Below, one piece after another: positions 41,337-52,225 of a stretch of 64,000 nucleotides of DNA. The notes below the pieces were generated by a model. It had not been told where the DNA came from, ran no database searches, and saw only the letters and a program-made list of their open reading frames with translations. How positions within the stretch are numbered: position 1 is the first letter of the stretch; each line of letters begins with the position of its first letter. The DNA comes from Hypholoma sublateritium FD-334 SS-4 (Eukaryota; Basidiomycota; Agaricomycetes; Agaricales; Strophariaceae): contig KN817524.1 of NCBI GenBank assembly GCA_000827495.1, positions 64,262 to 128,261 of the forward strand. The letters are read 5' to 3'. Both the position numbers and the translations under genes were made by a program.

Positions 41337-42683
41337 TCAAATGGCTGTGGTGCATGTTAGCATGCGGCGGGTAGAAAAACATGGGAATATAACCCACTAA
41401 TACATGCACCCTGCTCGGCAGCCAGAATCCTCGCTCCCAACCCCCTTTCTTCCACAATCAGGCGTACCTGTTCGACGATCACTTCGCGGATATGACGTTC
41501 TGAGCCGCTGTTCATGTCGTCTTTACAGTGCATAACATAAATAGTGACACCAGCGAGCGCATCTTTCATATCATCTGGAGATAATGAACCACGTTTCTGT
41601 CGTTTACGAAACGGCCGTTTCTTCCCTTCATCCTGTGTGGTCGTCTGCCGGTATTTCACAATTTCCGTCGCAAGGGCCGATAGTTCATCTACAAGGTGCT
41701 CTGGGGTTAGATGCCCGAAGAGAAGTTCGTCGCGTCGTCCCGATGGCCAAGAGCATTCAATGAATATCGTTGACAATATTTCCGGTATCTTGGGTGCAGC
41801 TACACGCCAAATATTTACCGTTAAGGGCTTGAGTGCCAATGAATCGGGTTCGACGTCGCCGAAGAAGAGAAATTCCCGGTGGGAAGTATCGTGTCGGACA
41901 AAAAATGCCGCTGAATTGTATTGTCCAAGGGCATTTGTTCCATGGTTGAGAGGCATTGTCCGCACTGAAATAGCAGGACTTATGGTCTTGTATTTTCCAT
42001 CCGGTATTAACCTACACTCCCATCCGGTATTAAAAAACTTTGTAATGTTCGTAATGCATATGGTGACTCACATGGAATACAATAACTTCACCGCGTCGTC
42101 GTCCTCTTTCCAGGATGCAAGATTGGGCCATATTCGATCCGAAAATACGATCTCGAGGTCTTCCAAAGTCTGTTTGAGGGCGTAAACACGCTTTCGAGCG
42201 CCGCACAGAGAGCCTGCAGATACAACAAGACTGTTGATGTGATCTAGGTGCGCGTGTGTGAGCAGAAAACACCTCAATTCAAAGTCAGGACAGCCTAAAA
42301 GAATCATAGCTTGAATGCGTGGAGTTTGAGCCTACCGAACGAAAGAGTATATCTCTGATGCGTTATATGCATTGCCCGGCGATCCAGGCTTGGTGATAGT
42401 ACATGGATCTTTTCGAAGTAGCCTTGCAAGAGCGCCTTGCCCTGATCCTGAAGAATGATGACGAATAGGTGGCAAAGACAGGGCATGGACGCGACTAACC
42501 GGCTTCCAGACCAACGATACCATCCTCCCATTGCGCGTTGTGCAACTTGAGCAGATATCTGACTGAAATCAGTGTTGGAGAAGATGTGCTAATAAAATGG
42601 AAAGCATACGCCGAGAGATTTGTTTCGTCTGGACCCCCACCAGAACCGACGACGAGGACATCGAAGACGGGGGTTTCGAGCAT
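41337..42683 (-). CDS. PDE1: class II cyclic-nucleotide phosphodiesterase (PDE1 type)
   Basis: Low-affinity cAMP phosphodiesterase of the metallo-beta-lactamase fold. Model complement(join(41337..41344,41404..42011,42072..42272,42336..42447,42500..42558,42610..42683)), 353 aa. Starts FDVLVVGSGGGPDETNLSAY, a class II N terminus. The metal-binding THAHLDH lies at about residue 90, followed by SLVVSAGS. Later histidine/aspartate ligands appear as NHGTNA and FFGDVEPDS, with IECSW typical of the family. The final 8 nt exon (41337-41344) is inferred because it gives the short family-like end; without it the frame runs on to 41357 with an atypical tail. The acceptor of intron 42012-42071 sits in a 23-bp-spaced duplication. 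Divergent from the next gene by 104 bases. Confidence 0.9.
41997..42033. repeat. 14 bp direct repeat spanning a splice acceptor
   Basis: The 14-mer CCATCCGGTATTAA occurs at 41997-42010 and 42020-42033, spacing 23 bases. On the minus strand the upstream copy is the end of intron 42012-42071 and the downstream copy is the start of the phosphodiesterase exon, so exon sequence has been copied into the intron or the reverse. Confidence 0.8.
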
Positions 42684-42787
42684 CGAATTATGTCAAGTAT
42701 AAGAGAAGGACATGCATACGAAAATAGAAATAGTCAATCTGGACGCAGTGCTGCACACGGTCACGCACTTCGAACAAGACTTCCATC

Positions 42788-45558
42788 ATGTCGGCCGCCC
42801 CAGCGATATCTGACCAGGCCACTGAGAACAACCAGCGCCTCTTTAAGCGGTATGCGCGCATATTCTCAAACGCAGATCCGACGACGTATGCACAGCATGC
42901 CCAAAAATTATCCGTCTGGTTGAGTGATTACAAGGCTTATTATGTTACTGCGCGTCCAGAGGTATGCGAACACCTGGCAGTTCATTCTACAACGTGCTGA
43001 TATTAAATGAATGAAGATCATCAAACTTTTATTGGTAATTTCCCTTTGTCCCCAAGAGATATTCCCGTATTGATTGTGGCCCAACTGTACTAGGTCGCCC
43101 AAGGGACTCTCAGACGCGCTCTAGGCATCCCTATAGAATTCTCATTTGCCTTCAATATTCATGATTATCCTCAAAATCCTTACGTTGATCCTTATACCCT
43201 ACTTGTCAAATCTATTATGCCCTATTCCCAAATGTTCCTGGAACCTAGCCTTGCAGGTGAGTTCGTACAGCCTCGCATGCCGTCGGAACTGACGACGATA
43301 CAAAGCCCATATACGTGCCTTGCAGCATACTATAGCCGATCCGACTACCGCTGTGAATCAATCTTACCATCAGTAAGCTAACGCGTCTATTCATCCAGCA
43401 ATATCAACAACAGACCGTCGATGGCCATTCAGACATTTGCTCCCCAGTTCTTCCGAGCTTCTAGGCCCTTCAGACATCTCAAGAATGCATGCTCCTCTCC
43501 ATGGGAATGGCACGGGCGATCCAGATAGTACGTTTCTTTTACTGTTCCGTGATTTATGTGGTACGGTGTTGAGAGAATTGCAGTTGAGATAATTGAAAAT
43601 CCAAATGTGAATCCTCATCCCACTTCATCTCGCCTACCAACCTAAGACAACCCCACAGGTTCCAACCGTTGTTCCCATTACCACGCAAAATGCGTCTCAA
43701 TCTAGCTCTGTCCTCAAGCCACCGAATGCTGCTGTTCCAGTGAGGCGTGCTAAAAAACGCAAGACCCTGGATTTGGACGCTCTGGCTCAAACAGACATAC
43801 AAGGACTCATTTCAAAACAGGAAAAGGCGGCCCAGCCCTCCAGAGGTCTGCCACGGTTCACTCCCTACGGAATTACATCCATTCAATCTTTCCCTATTTT
43901 TAGATATAGCAGCTTCACAGTCAACCCCTCAACCTCAGCTCACGGGACAACCTATGGAAATTGAAATCAACCCGAATTCAACGGTCGGAAGTCAACTCAT
44001 GGCCGCACCAAATGCTTCTACTGTACAAAATGCTACCATGGAACAAACGGGAGCAACGATGGCACCTACCGGCCCCCCACTACAGCAGGATGTACAGGTT
44101 GATTCGAAAAATGATACCGAAAAAAATCTACCACCATCTGAGCCGACAATTGCTGTAGCTGAGGAGCTTATTTTGACACAGGACAATCTGCCGGAAGCAC
44201 TTGAGGTACCCGACGTACCTATGGAAGTTGATCATGTCCAAGTAAAGCCCATTCATCAAGTAGAACCCACTCGTGAAGACAGTCAACACATGGACATGGA
44301 CGTTGACAATCTACAGTCTCTAACAGAGGCGGGAAATTCTCATAACGCCGAGGACTCCCCACACCCGTCATCAGCTGCGCAAGAAACAGAAAATCAAAGG
44401 TCGCCGAGTATTATTATTCCACCGGTTTCCGTCCCCCAGCCTGCTTCGCCTCCTCAGCTGTCTGGACCTACAGGCCTTTCTAACGATACAATTCCGGTCA
44501 GTGATGAAATTGGAAGTCAAGATCAGGTTCAAGGATGCCCAATCCCACTGCAGACACCGCAGAAGCCTAATACTGTTGAGGTATCTATAATCAATTCCAC
44601 GGTGGTTTAAGATACTTATTACTATTATGTTGCAGAGCAACAGTACAGAGAAACATTCGAGTGAAATGGACACATCGACAGGCGAGACGACACAAGACCC
44701 CGCACCAATTACTGAGATCTCAGGAACGGCAACAAGTCGCTCGGAAGCCGATGATTTAGAAAAAACAGCCCAAATACAACCCCCTGTTACTTCAATCGCA
44801 CATCCAGTTCTAGATCCGTCTAGTGAGTCGATATGTTAATTGCCAGTAACTATGCCTGATCTCCATCGAAAGTTATATTTACCTCAGAGATGCGGGTCGT
44901 TGCAAGCGAGAAAGGAAGAAAAGAAAGCGTCGCTACCCGCATGAAATTCGACATTCCTGAAACAGACTTCCAACTACTTCTCGCCTGGGTCGGACGCTCA
45001 AGTCATCAATCCATTGAGTAAGCTCCCCCGATGGCTATAACGCCTTTTTTTCATCACTGACCCCCAATAGAAAACTTCGCTCTAGTGTCTGCTTATCTCT
45101 GGGTTGTTACCTTACCGAGGAACTCCACAAAAACTGTGAAAAGGAAGGCAATGACGTCTTTGAACAGGGAGTCTTCCGTGCCAGGTCTACCTGGCCCGTT
45201 AACGGAGCACTTGTTATGAATGTCGAACTCGCAGGGAGCCGACAAGCTTTGCCGCTGGCCCCTCCCATTCAGGTAAAATATAGGGTAGAAGGCATGTGCA
45301 CATAATGGACTGAATCCCCCCTAGGTCACGCCCGATAACCTCGTCGACATCTCTACTTTCTTGGCCGTCGGACCCAATGTCTGCGAACTCCGCCAATATC
45401 AGGATCTGAGTCAGTATACATTTGTTCTTCATGCTCATTATCCCACCCGGGCCCAGCTTTCCCATGTGGAAGAGCAATGGAAAAAGAATAGGGAATGGCA
45501 AGATTGGATACGGCATATGACCAGGCCTTTGAAGGTCCCATTGAGGCCAACGGCTTAA
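42788..45558 (+). CDS. unrecognised protein with disordered acidic middle
   Basis: I do not recognise this family. Phase-consistent model join(42788..42961,43017..43034,43094..43256,43326..43372,43465..43527,43659..43845,43904..44580,44636..44822,44873..45017,45071..45272,45325..45558), 698 aa; the exons between 43326 and 43527 are the least certain. N-terminal part is helical and conserved-looking (RLFKRYARIFSNADP, LLVAQGTLRRALGIPIEF). A basic VRRAKKRKTLDLDAL looks like an NLS. Residues about 220-510 are Ser/Pro/Glu/Gln-rich and disordered. The C-terminal 190 residues look folded (MKFDIPETDFQLLLAWV, LVDISTFLAVG, LSQYTFVLHAH) and faintly suggest a beta-rich interaction domain. A nuclear role is inference from the NLS-like stretch only. 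An 18 nt exon is at 43017-43034. Confidence 0.65.
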
Positions 45559-46187
45559 AACATCTCTGGAACAGTCGCATTTGTGATGGGTCCTTTCAGA
45601 TTATATTTTTAAAAGTAAAGTACATATATATTGAGATGTAACATAGAATGTCCATGTAGAAAAAACATTCTTGGTCCTCTCCTTTAAATAAGGCGAATAT
45701 CATATCAGGTGTTTTGATGAAGTTTAAAAACGTGCTTGTTTTCTCCCGCGGCTTTAGAACTTAAGCTCGAGTGTCACTTACAATACAATTTGAACCATGC
45801 TGTCCACTACACACTAGATTACAAGTAATGAATGCCATTTAAATCATAAACATATCTGCCAGCGAAAGGCTTGATCCTCCACATTCATAGTCATTAGAAA
45901 GCTCTGCCAGTAGAATTTGCAATCCTTCATATATTAACAGGTGGTATCATTGCAGCCCGAATTCAAACATGGTTGCATAATTGGTCAACTGGCCAAGTTT
46001 CAATACAGTGCCAACGAGCCACCAAAGCCAAAAAAAGAGGTGTGCTGAACATATTAAATCATCAAGTAATAACCTTCAGTGCATATTTAAGAACAGGAAA
46101 TAAAGGGGAAGGAAGGTAGTTCCATCGTCCGAGTTAGATTGTCCAAATGATTGTGTTCGGGGCGTGGTATAGAAATAAATAAGCAGG
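45559..46187. other. convergent intergenic region, long 3' flanks
   Basis: 629 AT-rich bases between the unrecognised gene and EDE1, both stop codons facing it. Only short frames are open and none has splice or motif support. No repeat or RNA gene was recognised. Confidence 0.5.
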
Positions 46188-49100
46188 CTATTGGCCGCCC
46201 AGTAAGCTGTTGAGAGCCTTCTGGACATCGTAGCCGTGTATCTCAAGAGCATCGACGGCTTGGGTGCGGCTGAATCCCATCGCAGTAAGCTGCTTAACAG
46301 GCTCAACGTCGTCTGCGCTGGCCGGTGTACCGACCCGGCTGCTTTGCTCAAGCGGAGGGGAGAGGTGCTGAGCAGGGGCAACAGGTAGAGGTTCCGAGTG
46401 TTTCTTTTTCCTGCCGAACGGCAGACGGATCTGAAGGAGGCAATATTAAAACATTATAATTGGGAAAGAAAGCGGTGACTTACACTCAATTTAGAGTGGC
46501 GCGTGGCAGCCTCCTTAGGCTTGTCGTGAGTTTCCTTGTTCGACGACGAGGACGCGCGTGGCGCGGGAGAGGTGGTACGAGGCGGTGGCGATTTTGCCCT
46601 TGGGCTAGGAGATGCCGCGCGTATATCAGAAACGCGGGGTTTTATAGCAGCTGCAGTGAATGATTGTGTAGGCGATGAAGGAAACGACCCTGGCATGGTT
46701 TCAGTCGCAAAAGCTGAAGAGGTTGGCTTCTCCGGTTTAACGTCCAACTTGGGAGTACTGATCGTATCAAATCCTCCAAAAGCTTCCTCAAATGACGAGA
46801 TCACTTTATTGGTACCTGCTGGGGCAGTAAGGGAAGGGATGGCGGGGGGCGGCGCAAACGAAGCTGGCGCAGATGTCCCGAACAGGCTGTCGAAATCATT
46901 TTTCTGGGTAATGCCCGTGGAAGGAGTTGCCTGAGAAACCAAAGGCTGCGGCGGCTGCGAGTTGGAGGAGAAATCAAAGGTATCATCGAAGCTCGATTCA
47001 AAGGAGAAATTGACCGGCGTTGCAGATGTGGAATTTCCAAGTTTTCCAAGGGCTGCGTCGAACTCGTCAACCCCGGCGACAGGCACACTTTCCTCTACGG
47101 GTTTAGTAATTGAAGCTGCGGCTGGTTGTGCGAAGGGTGATGCTGGCAGATCAAAGCGTGTAGTATAACCATTGGGCGCTGCTTTCCCCTGGACCGCAGG
47201 TGGCTCGGAAGAGCCAAATACATCTTCAAAGGAAGAAGACGGCGCAGTTGTTGCAGGGGAAAGCACAGGAGCCGGAGCCGGAGCAGAGGCGACAGGTATA
47301 GGCGCGGGTGGCTCCTCGGCGACAGGAACGGGATCCACAGCGCGAGCCTTGCCATTAGCGATCGCCGATTTCTTGTAGAGTGGTTCATCATCAGAGTCAA
47401 TTTCGTCCTCAGAGTCCGATTCTTCGATATCCAACTCCTTGAGTTGGGCGGTGAGATCAGTTTGCGGGTTCGTCGAAGCGGCTGGGGCTGCAGTGCCGTT
47501 CGCTGCGGGGGCCGGAGTAGGAGCCTTCTCAGTCGGCAAAACTGTAGTGACATCATGCAGAGAAGGGAATCGTTCCAATGCATTAAGAGGAGGGCTGGCG
47601 TCGTTGAAAGCACTTGTAGGAGGCGTGGAAAAGAACTCATTGGCACTAGTCGCCGTACCTGGCGACACTGTGACATCTTGTGCCTGCGAAGCCTCAAGAT
47701 CGTCTCCAAGGTATGACAGTTCCGTGTCCTGATTCCCGAAGCTAGAAGCGAAGTCATCAAATGTAGAGGGTTCTTCTTTGGCTACTTCAAAGGGAGCTGC
47801 TTCAGCCGGCACTTGCTGGGCTGCTGCTTCAGTAACCGAGATAGGAGGTGAAGACACAACGGTGTTCGCGAGCCCTAAGAATGAGGATGGCGACTGCAAC
47901 GGGGGACTCGAAGTCATCGCGAGGCGCTCGAAAGGATTGTTGCTCTTGGGGCTGACAGGCGACGAGATTTCAGGCGTAGTAGGCAGTGGTTGTGCCGCTG
48001 CCAACATGAGTGACGCAGATGGAGAAGGCGACGCTACCTTTGGAACGGGGACGGGAAGAGGAGTGGCGTCCAAGCGCTCGATGTCGGCATCCACAGCTTG
48101 CTTCTCCTCTGCAACGGCAGTAACCTCTGCTACAGATTCTTCGTGTTCCTTCTCCGCTTTGGCCCTTTCAGCCTCCTTGGTACTCAATTGCTTACGAGCA
48201 ATTGCTAACAAGCCCTTCTGCTGCTTCGCCTCTTTCTTCAATTTCTCGACATCCGTCTTGAGGCTTTCAGCCTGCTGGCCGGCCTCCACCATACGCTTAT
48301 GAAGATCGCGAGCCTCTTCCTTGTCACGAAGGAACGCGCCCTCGATTTCAGCCTTCTCAGCGCGCAGAGCACTGAGGCTGCTCTCTGCGCTGATGAGGTC
48401 ATGCCTCGCTTTATCGATATCCGCAATCTGGCCCGCACGACGCTCCCTCAACGCTGCCAACAAATTGGTTTCTGTCTCATACGAGGCCTTGGCCAGGGAC
48501 AACTGAGTCTGGATCGTCGAAAGTTGCGCCGCTTGGCTCGCAAGCGTCTGCTCCAACGTGTCGCGCTCCTGCTTCGCGGCATCCAGCGACCGGGTCGTCG
48601 ACTGTAGCTGATTCTTCACATTGCCTATTTCAGCTGAGCGGTCCTGCAGAGGAGGTGATGCAGCTGGAGTGTGTGCATCGTCGTCGCTGAGAAGATCCCG
48701 GTGGGGAGCTATATGCGGAATAAGCAAAAGTCAAGCATGTTAAAAATAGCGCAACGTACATGATTGGAATGGAGCCGAGGAGAAAGGATCAGACGCAACT
48801 GGCTGTTTGGATTGAACAGGTGAGAATGCGCTAGACAGCGTACCAGTCGACTGGGGTTGCAAAGTCCCTGTGTAAGTTGCCTGCATAGGCTGGGTAGCAG
48901 ATGGAGGAGGTGTATCATCGAAAGAAAACAAGTCCACAGCCAGTTCCGGCTGCTGATGTTGCGTTTGGGTATGAGGTGGTGAAAATGGTGATCCTGTGTT
49001 CGCCGCCGCACGGGCCGACGGAGGCAGTAAGGACCTGGGAAGCGTGGCGGGGATGTCTTGTCCGGCCAATTTCTTTTGAATAAGATGCATCGCTACCGCG

Positions 49101-50373
49101 AAACCATCCCTTGTCAAACAGCCATCATTGTTGATGTCGGCGAGGTCCCTTCACGAAAGAGGGATGTCAGTCGAATTCACATAGAAAGGAAAAGTACTGA
49201 GTGTACCCACCAAACTTGGGCAAGGATTTCACCCGGGAGCTGAGATTTGAGCATGAACGGAACAGCCACCTCCCCCTCGATGAAGCCTTTCTTCGGGGTA
49301 TCAAGCGTGTCAAAGTGCCTGTCTGATGCCGCCTTTTCTGCGGCCGTCACGTCCCAATCGGCTGGGTGCCCATTGGTGAGAGCACCCGTGTTGGGACGCG
49401 CCGGCAAGGTGGGGGCGCGGAAAGGCTGGGAAAGGCCTGTGTAGTCGGGCTGCAGCATCCCTTGAACCTGGCCAAAAGCACTGCCGACAGGGCTGAATGA
49501 GCCGCTGTTGCCAGTGATGTTTGATCTTATGGAGCCCGTAGTCGACCCCCCGCCGGCTTGCTGATATAGACTTGGCGGAAGGGAAGTCGGGATGAACGAT
49601 ATTTTGCCGCTCATAACGCCCTGTATGAAGTACATCCCAATGGCGAAATCAGTTGAGTCCAGCGCGCCTCTGTCCTGAGTGTCCGCCAAGTTCCTGCGCG
49701 TCGGTAACGTAAGAACAAGATATGACGTGTATAGAGAAGACTAGGGGCGAACCATATCTTCAAAAGCTGGTCGTTTGAAAGCTTCGACTTGACGAACATG
49801 TCGCGAGCCTTTTCGCCTGATTTAGGATGCTTAGCACGAGGCTAAGCCAATTTACTGCAAGACTGACCACTTAAGATGCCGTTGGAAGGCCCCTGATTTA
49901 TAAAGATATTCTGGAATTTGGCTTTATCCTGTGGTGTCAACGGGGGGAAAGAGGGCGGCGGAGGAGACTTTGACAGGGACATTCCTGTAGCATGCTGCGC
50001 GACAGTAGTGATCCCCTCAATTACAGCTAAGGGACCAGCTGCGTAATGGGCATGGTAAACGAAGGCGGCTCTGAATGTGTGATGCGTATGCCTTACGTTT
50101 GTTGGTCAAAGCCTGCGTCATCTTCTCGCCTTTCTGCGCCCAGCCAATTAAGCGCACGGCTATGGCGACCCCCTTCTTCGGAAGCCAACCTTTGTTGTCT
50201 TCGTCGGAAATGTTCCATATCTCACCAAGAACTGTAGGGGGCAGCTTGGCGCCGCCGAATACCTTGACTGCAACTTCACCGGTGAGAACACCTAATTTCT
50301 GGGGATCTGCCTGAGTGAATATCTGGTTGACGATGCTCAGTTCGGCCGGTGTCGGAGAGAAGTTGGTGGACAT
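46188..50373 (-). CDS. EDE1: EDE1/EPS15-like endocytic scaffold with EH domains and UBA
   Basis: Early clathrin-endocytosis scaffold. Model complement(join(46188..46430,46484..48708,48760..49148,49211..49693,49753..49816,49868..50038,50097..50373)), 1283 aa. Three N-terminal EH domains, each with an EF-hand-like loop: [14 protein letters not shown] (about 45-58), [14 protein letters not shown] (about 170-183) and [14 protein letters not shown] (about 330-343). A central coiled coil (roughly 480-620: [20 protein letters not shown] and repeats) is followed by a long disordered region with NPF and DF motifs. The last exon encodes a UBA domain ([19 protein letters not shown]). The start at 50373 is the first true ATG; the frame stays open upstream. 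Divergent from UBE2C with 261 bases between starts. Confidence 0.93.
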
Positions 50374-50500
50374 TGTGTCCAATGGGATGGGATACCAGGG
50401 AGGGGTAAGGTCAAGTCGGAATGCTAAGGTCCCGCAGTGCGCACGGTCGGCGGCGGCTGCGGCAGCGCCGCTGACAAATGCTCCTATTCACACAGTCGCG

Positions 50501-50514
50501 CACGTGACCACGTG
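50501..50514. promoter_or_regulatory. two CACGTG boxes two bases apart
   Basis: CACGTG at 50501-50506 and again at 50509-50514 in the EDE1/UBE2C divergent promoter, about 120 bases from each start. Exact bHLH-type palindromes; binding is inferred only. Confidence 0.4.
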
Positions 50515-50634
50515 GCACGCGAAACTTGAACTTGACAAGTTGGCGTTCAACTTGCCTCTTGCACTCTTTCTTTCACCATCTCTTGCCACGCAGCTCATTC
50601 TTCACGCTTTTCACGACCTTAAGACATTATAACT

Positions 50635-51539
50635 ATGGAACAAATCACCTCCTCTCTCGGCCCCTCTCGAACCTCCCCAAAGTCTAATGTCACATCATCG
50701 AGCCAGCAAGTGGCAGGAAGTGTGGCCAAACGGTTCGTTCATTGGCACCACATCGCGCGTCACGTCGACTGACCTAGACGCTCTGTAGCTTAAGCAGTGA
50801 ATTGATGACTCTTATGGTTGGTTGCCCTCTCCTAATAACTTCTCAGTGGCGCCGCTGACCGTTTGCACGTCTAGATGTCGGCCTCCCCTGGCATTGTGGG
50901 TTCTTCATTTCCCGGCTTCGACGGGAATTCAGTTAACGAAGTTTTACTAGTCCGCGTTCCCCAAGCATGATGGGAACCTTTTCGAATGGGTCGGAACGAT
51001 AGAAGGCCCCTCTGAGACTGTGAGCACTGGCAGCACGTTTTGAAATCTTACTCATGCAGTGCTTCTAGATTTATGCCGGACTCACATTCAAAATATCCAT
51101 TTCCTTCCCTGCAAATTACCCATATGTAGCACCTAGCATCAAGTTTGACACCCCATGTTATCACCCAAATGTCGACATCACCGGCGGCGCGATCTGCCTT
51201 GATATTTTGCAGGTGTGTGTCTACCGAGAGTGATATCTGTCGGTGTGTTGATTGGATTTAAAGGACAAGTGGTCGGCTGTTTATAGCGTGCAGACGATCC
51301 TGCTCTCCCTGCAATCACTGCTCGGAGGTGAGTGGGATTCTATGGGAACGACGCCGTAGCTGACGTTTACCAGAGCCCAACAATGCCTCGCCGCTCAACC
51401 CGGATGCCGCAGGACTTTGGAACAATGCCACTGGTTCGTGGATTTGCCGTGTTGGTCGCATCTTTTACTGATGAGGATGGCTGTAGCATTCAAGGCGCAG
51501 TTGATGAAACACTACCGTCCCATCAGCGAGTCGTCTTAG
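50635..51539 (+). CDS. UBE2C: UBE2C/UbcH10-type ubiquitin-conjugating enzyme
   Basis: E2 that works with the anaphase-promoting complex in mitotic exit. Model join(50635..50732,50789..50816,50875..50895,50951..51019,51069..51212,51264..51327,51374..51433,51487..51539), 178 aa, as in the family. After a flexible N-terminal extension comes [22 protein letters not shown], characteristic of UBE2C, then [30 protein letters not shown] and the catalytic cysteine in GGAICLDIL, then [20 protein letters not shown] and EPNNASPLN. Eight short exons; exon 3 is 21 nt. All junction phases agree. Confidence 0.95.
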
Positions 51540-52225
51540 ACGTGTAGTTTGTATTATAATCCTGTTTCTGTAGATTGTGCAATGGATGCTTGAGCTGCGT
51601 GGCTTTTAAGCAATTCATTATACGGATGATGAGATCATCGCATTGATGGCTGGTTGCTGGCAACGGGTGTTGGTCAGAGCGGGACGCATTCTCGTTTATA
51701 GCTCAACCTTTCATCCATTTGTTCTGACAAGGCACTTTGACAGTGCCCTCTTGAGTGCTGGGAACTCGCATGTGAGTTGGATGGTGACAGGCGGCGGCAT
51801 CTGCTGATGACGGTGTTGGCAGCGTTATGACTCGACGGTCACCACCATCGTCGCTGCGGCTGACTCCGGGGCCAGCGCGAAGGCAAGTGGACGAACAAGA
51901 GGTGTGACGGGGTGCTGATGTGCGATGCAGCGTACCAAAGCACCGGATGCCGAGCATGCCATGTGCGGCGTTCCACTGGCCGGTGGAGGCGACGGGGAAG
52001 GAGGGGGTGCGGGTGGCGGGGCCGGTGGCGGCGAAGAAGACGACGGCTGCGCGGGGGCCCTGGGACCACTCGGGAAGCATCGCGGTGTGGGTGGACGTGG
52101 ATGCGCTGCTGCAGCGGCCGGGACGGGCGCGGACTGTGTAGATTACAAGTTTGTAGACAACGTGACTGGTATAAGGGCGGTGAAGCCAGTGGATTTTGAA
52201 ACTGCCTCTTTCTTTTCCCGACATC
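51540..52225. other. gap with a GC-rich orphan open frame
   Basis: 686 bases between UBE2C and the PIN4-like gene. The segment 51930-52140 is far more GC-rich than its surroundings and contains a plus-strand frame of 73 codons (51920-52141) with a protein-like end (SIAVWVDVDALLQRPG). The opposite strand is also open there. It follows an acceptor-like cag at 51929, but no upstream exon was found. It may be a remnant exon or a mis-read GC island. Confidence 0.3.

Noticed and set aside
47778..48302. Plus-strand frame of 174 codons opposite the EDE1 coiled coil
   Set aside because: Ser/Thr/Ala-rich antisense of Glu/Lys/Ala codons; no motif and no splice continuity.
50017..50382. Upstream start of EDE1 at 50382
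   Set aside because: The codon there is TTG; the first ATG in frame is at 50373 and leads into the EH domain.
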